Assembly: GCA_900101355.1 (NCBI GenBank)
Contig: FMUV01000004.1
Span: 1 to 64,000, forward strand
Source of the DNA: Ruminococcus sp. YE282
GTDB lineage: Bacteria > Bacillota > Clostridia > Oscillospirales > Acutalibacteraceae
Direction of reading: 5' to 3'
Length of the DNA: 64,000 nucleotides
Position numbers and translations under genes: made by a program. A model generated the notes under the pieces. The model saw only the letters and a list, made by a program, of their open reading frames with translations, searched no databases and was not told where the DNA came from. Shown here piece by piece: positions 61,125 through 64,000 of this stretch; positions within the stretch are counted from its first letter, which is position 1; each line of letters begins with the position of its first letter.

Positions 61125-62255
61125 TTGAAAGTAATTGCACTTAAATTTGAAAATTTCAGAAATCTAAAGAACGACATAATCACGCCCTGCGACGGAGTTA
61201 ATATAATCTACGGCAACAACGCCCAGGGCAAAACGAATATTATCGAGGCACTTTGGTTTTTTTGCGGCGGACATTCGTTTCGCAGCGCAAAAGACAACGA
61301 AGTAATTTGCTTTGATAAGCCAAACTCAAAAATTGAAATGAGATTTTTCGGTCAGGGACGAGAGCAAACCGCAAAAATAGTGTTTCTTTCAAACAAAAAG
61401 CAGGTTGAAATTAACGGAATAGAAAGGACTTCGGCTTCTGCGCTGATAGAGAAGTTCAATGCCGTGGTATTTTCACCCGAGCATTTGAATTTGATTAAGA
61501 GAGGACCGTCCGAACGCCGAAAATTCATTGACAGCGCAATTTGCAGGGAAAAACTCAAGAATGCGGTGATTTTGTCAAAATTCAACCGTATTCTTGTCCA
61601 AAGAAATTCTCTGCTAAAAGATATTTATAAGCGTCCTGCTCTTGAGGACACACTTGAGGTGTGGGACGAACCGCTTATAAAATACGGCTCAATGCTGATT
61701 GCACAAAGGCTTGAGTATGTTAAGATGCTTAGCAAGAGAGCCAAATTTTATCACAGCGGAATTTCAAAAAATAAAGAGGAATTAAATATACGCTATGTTT
61801 CATCGGCTCAGATTACGCTTGAAGATGACTTTGAAACAATAGAGAAAAAACTCAGAGAGAAATTTTCTGAAAATAAAAGAGACGACATACGAACGGGCGT
61901 GACCAATGCCGGTCCGCACCGTGATGATATAGAAATACTGATTAACGGCAAAAACGCAAAGTCATTTGCTTCTCAGGGGCAGCAGAGGAGCGCTGTTTTG
62001 TCGCTGAAACTTGCGGAAGCGTCCGTTCTCAAAGAAAAAATGGGCGAAGAGCCTGTTATTTTGCTGGACGACGTGCTGTCCGAGATTGACAACAAACGCC
62101 AGGATTTTTTGCTTAACGAAATCAAGGATTGCCAGGTGTTTATAACCTGCTGCGAAAAATCCAATAAAGAACAGCTCAAAGAGGGCAAAATTTTTCAGGT
62201 TGAAAACGGAGAAGTTACTGATGTATCTGCACTTGGGACAAGACACGGTGATTGA
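61125..62255 (+). CDS. recF: DNA replication and repair protein RecF
   Basis: A 376-residue SMC-like ATPase: Walker A YGNNAQGKTNIIEALWF (about residues 30-46), coiled-coil arms reduced, signature FASQGQQRSAVLSLKLAEA and Walker B PVILLDDVLSEID. It loads RecA at gaps with RecO/RecR. The start is TTG (61125) with only a weak ribosome site (CGGGA) upstream; coupling to yaaA is likely. Confidence 0.95.
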   Translation: MKVIALKFENFRNLKNDIITPCDGVNIIYGNNAQGKTNIIEALWFFCGGHSFRSAKDNEVICFDKPNSKIEMRFFGQGREQTAKIVFLSNKKQVEINGIERTSASALIEKFNAVVFSPEHLNLIKRGPSERRKFIDSAICREKLKNAVILSKFNRILVQRNSLLKDIYKRPALEDTLEVWDEPLIKYGSMLIAQRLEYVKMLSKRAKFYHSGISKNKEELNIRYVSSAQITLEDDFETIEKKLREKFSENKRDDIRTGVTNAGPHRDDIEILINGKNAKSFASQGQQRSAVLSLKLAEASVLKEKMGEEPVILLDDVLSEIDNKRQDFLLNEIKDCQVFITCCEKSNKEQLKEGKIFQVENGEVTDVSALGTRHGD

Positions 62256-62469
62256 AAGCGAAAGCATTATTGCAATGTTTGATATTGACGCCTGCACCGT
62301 ATCCAAAAAAACAAGGGATTTTCTTACAATCGCCGAGCAGTCGGGGCAGGTTGTGAATGTGTCTTATGAACTTCCGAAATCGTTTGTTGTGTGCCGAAAG
62401 GACGGCAAAACCGTTGTGTATATCAGCCAGCTTGCGACAAAAACTCTGTCAAGACGTCAGACACTTTGA
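62221..62469 (+). CDS. remB: RemA/RemB-like regulator (DUF370)
   Basis: An 82-residue DUF370 protein: MYLHLGQDTVIESESIIAMFDID at the start and a C-terminal TRRQTL-like SRRQTL. In Bacillus yaaB/remB sits between recF and gyrB exactly as here. RemA-type proteins form DNA-binding rings that activate matrix and osmolyte genes; RemB's own role is less defined. It starts within the recF end (ATG 62221, GGAGAAG upstream), overlapping by 35 nt. Confidence 0.9.
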   Translation: MYLHLGQDTVIESESIIAMFDIDACTVSKKTRDFLTIAEQSGQVVNVSYELPKSFVVCRKDGKTVVYISQLATKTLSRRQTL

Positions 62470-62529
62470 GTTTTATTGCAGTAAAATTTATTGAACGATA
62501 TCTTTTGACTTTAAAATCGAGGTATGAAT

Positions 62530-63315
62530 ATGACAAAAAAGAGATGCCCGTATTGCGGAAAAAGAATTTCATACACCGCTTCATTTTCAAACAGGAGAAA
62601 TGCAGAATACGTTTGTCCGAGGTGCGGCAAAGAAAGCAAGGTAAGAATCAAAAGCTCAATTTTGATTGTGTTTGCCGTGTTTGCATTAATTGCAATTGCA
62701 ATTATGGTTGTGTGGAGCGTTTTGGGTTTTTCAAATAATCCGCTGGGAATTGCATTTGTGGCTTTGCCTCTGATTATCTTTGTATTCTTAACGCCTAAGT
62801 TTGTTTATTATGAGCCACTCAAGAAATACAAAAAGTCTATGGAAGCCAAAAAGGCGGGAATTGCCTACTCTGACAATCTGCTGATTTCGGATTTTAAGGA
62901 AGAACCTTTCAGAGGCCGCAGTGCTCAGGATAACGGACAGTTCCAGATAAACGCCGATGTCTTTAATAAAATCAGAGCCGAAAGAAATGCGGCTCGGGAA
63001 CAGCTTGGCAAGGATGACATCAGCTCAAATACACAAAGAGATGAAATTTCTGATACAAAACCTGTAAACACCAATAATGTGCAAAATATTCACAATAAAA
63101 ACGGACAGCAAAGTGACGGTTATGTTCATTTAATTGACAATGTCAGCGAGAATCATTCTTATGACAATGTTCCGCTAAAAAAGATTCATTCCGAGAATGT
63201 TCACAGCGCAAGCCGTTCGCGTCATTATATTCCCGACAGTGACAGCGAAACCGACGAAAAACCAAAGCAGCAAAAGCCCAGCGGCAACAGATATTCTTCA
63301 AACAGAAGGTTTTAA
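62530..63315 (+). CDS. Zinc-ribbon membrane protein, unknown
   Basis: 261 residues. N-terminal zinc ribbon (Cys6, Cys9, Cys29, Cys32: CPYCGK...CPRCGKE), two TM helices (about 44-66 and 72-92), then a 165-residue polar tail with Asn/Asp/Ser/His runs, probably disordered and cytoplasmic. The ATG at 62530 has GAGGT 6 nt upstream (an ATG at 62524 sits on that site). The next gene starts 4 nt later. Family unknown to me. Confidence 0.75.
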   Translation: MTKKRCPYCGKRISYTASFSNRRNAEYVCPRCGKESKVRIKSSILIVFAVFALIAIAIMVVWSVLGFSNNPLGIAFVALPLIIFVFLTPKFVYYEPLKKYKKSMEAKKAGIAYSDNLLISDFKEEPFRGRSAQDNGQFQINADVFNKIRAERNAAREQLGKDDISSNTQRDEISDTKPVNTNNVQNIHNKNGQQSDGYVHLIDNVSENHSYDNVPLKKIHSENVHSASRSRHYIPDSDSETDEKPKQQKPSGNRYSSNRRF

Positions 63316-63318
63316 GCT

Positions 63319-63621
63319 ATGATTAAATTGCCGGTATGTCCGCATTGCCACACGATTTTTAGGTATGGCGATGTAAAAAGAATTATGTACAAAAGAAACG
63401 CAGAATGTTACCACTGCGGCAAAAAATTCAAGGTATCACGAGTAAAATTTTTGCTTTTGTTATTGATGATTGCATTAGTTGCTGCAATCATTGACGCTTT
63501 TGAGCTATGGATAATAGCTTCAATCAGCTTTTGGACCTTGCTTGTGACAAATATTGCAGTTGTTGTTGCAGGAATTTTAGTTATGCCGTTTTTTGTAAGA
63601 TTTTGCGTGATTGATAAATAA
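63319..63621 (+). CDS. Small zinc-ribbon membrane protein, unknown
   Basis: 100 residues with the same layout as its neighbour: a zinc ribbon (Cys7, Cys10, Cys30, Cys33: CPHCHT...CYHCGKK) and two TM helices (about 42-62 and 70-93), but no tail. It is 4 nt downstream, so the two are cotranscribed and may be diverged duplicates. Function unknown. Confidence 0.75.
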   Translation: MIKLPVCPHCHTIFRYGDVKRIMYKRNAECYHCGKKFKVSRVKFLLLLLMIALVAAIIDAFELWIIASISFWTLLVTNIAVVVAGILVMPFFVRFCVIDK

Positions 63622-63703
63622 CTTATTGAGAGCATTTTTATATTTCATCCGCCGATAAAGAGTAATGATAACACCGTAGGGACAAATTCTTTTGCCCGAT
63701 TAG

Positions 63704-64000
<297 letters not shown>

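Overview
The window is chromosomal DNA from a low-to-moderate G+C Firmicute, most likely class Clostridia in the Oscillospiraceae/Ruminococcaceae range. Evidence is the gene order of the replication-origin neighbourhood (rpmH-rnpA-yidD-yidC-jag-mnmE-mnmG-rsmG-noc-parA-parB on one arm, dnaA-dnaN-yaaA-recF-remB-gyrB on the other), strong AGGAGG-type ribosome sites, TTGACA-N17-TATAAT promoters and two perfect Bacillus-type parS sites. No phage, IS element, CRISPR array or tRNA gene was recognised. It reads as an ordinary core chromosome with a few unusual local structures.

Layout. 0-0.5 kb: 5' end of a leftward 16S rRNA gene with its promoter. 1-5 kb: a 3D-domain cell-wall protein, a lipoprotein, a GNAT acetyltransferase, the rplM-rpsI operon and a UspA-like protein. 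5.4-8.5 kb: a HAD phosphatase and a two-component system. It is divergent from a two-subunit iron-sulfur fumarate hydratase (8.75-10.2 kb), and the two promoters overlap at the -35. 10.3-13 kb: an Lgt-family protein, a small membrane protein and serS. 13-22.8 kb: the leftward origin arm, with parS between noc and parA and a second parS inside mnmG.

23-57.5 kb lies between the two origin arms and holds metabolic and envelope genes: guaB and a ROK glucokinase; a relQ-type (p)ppGpp synthetase coupled to a second two-component system; a three-gene surface-protein operon whose last gene has an in-frame TGA in its membrane anchor; a GH13 glucosidase; a MecA-like adaptor; a membrane glycosyltransferase-like protein; trpS and an aminotransferase; a DHHW protein; a Nudix hydrolase; a small secreted protein; ilvB; mtnN; rsmE, which ends in a 79-bp tandem repeat array; pncC; the glycogen/maltodextrin pair malQ-glgP; lepA; a C_GCAxxG_C_C protein between inverted repeats; tcdA; and a YfhO / GT2 / GtrA glycosylation module. 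The GtrA protein carries an extracytoplasmic Cache-like domain, the most unusual architecture here. 57.8-64 kb: dnaA, a 673-bp spacer with three hairpin-forming repeats (best origin candidate), dnaN, yaaA, recF, remB, two zinc-ribbon membrane proteins and the start of gyrB.

Starts were moved from the longest ORF to the codon with a proper ribosome site where the sequence allowed it (several TTG/GTG starts). Promoters and terminators were read by eye from hexamers and inverted repeats and have not been tested.
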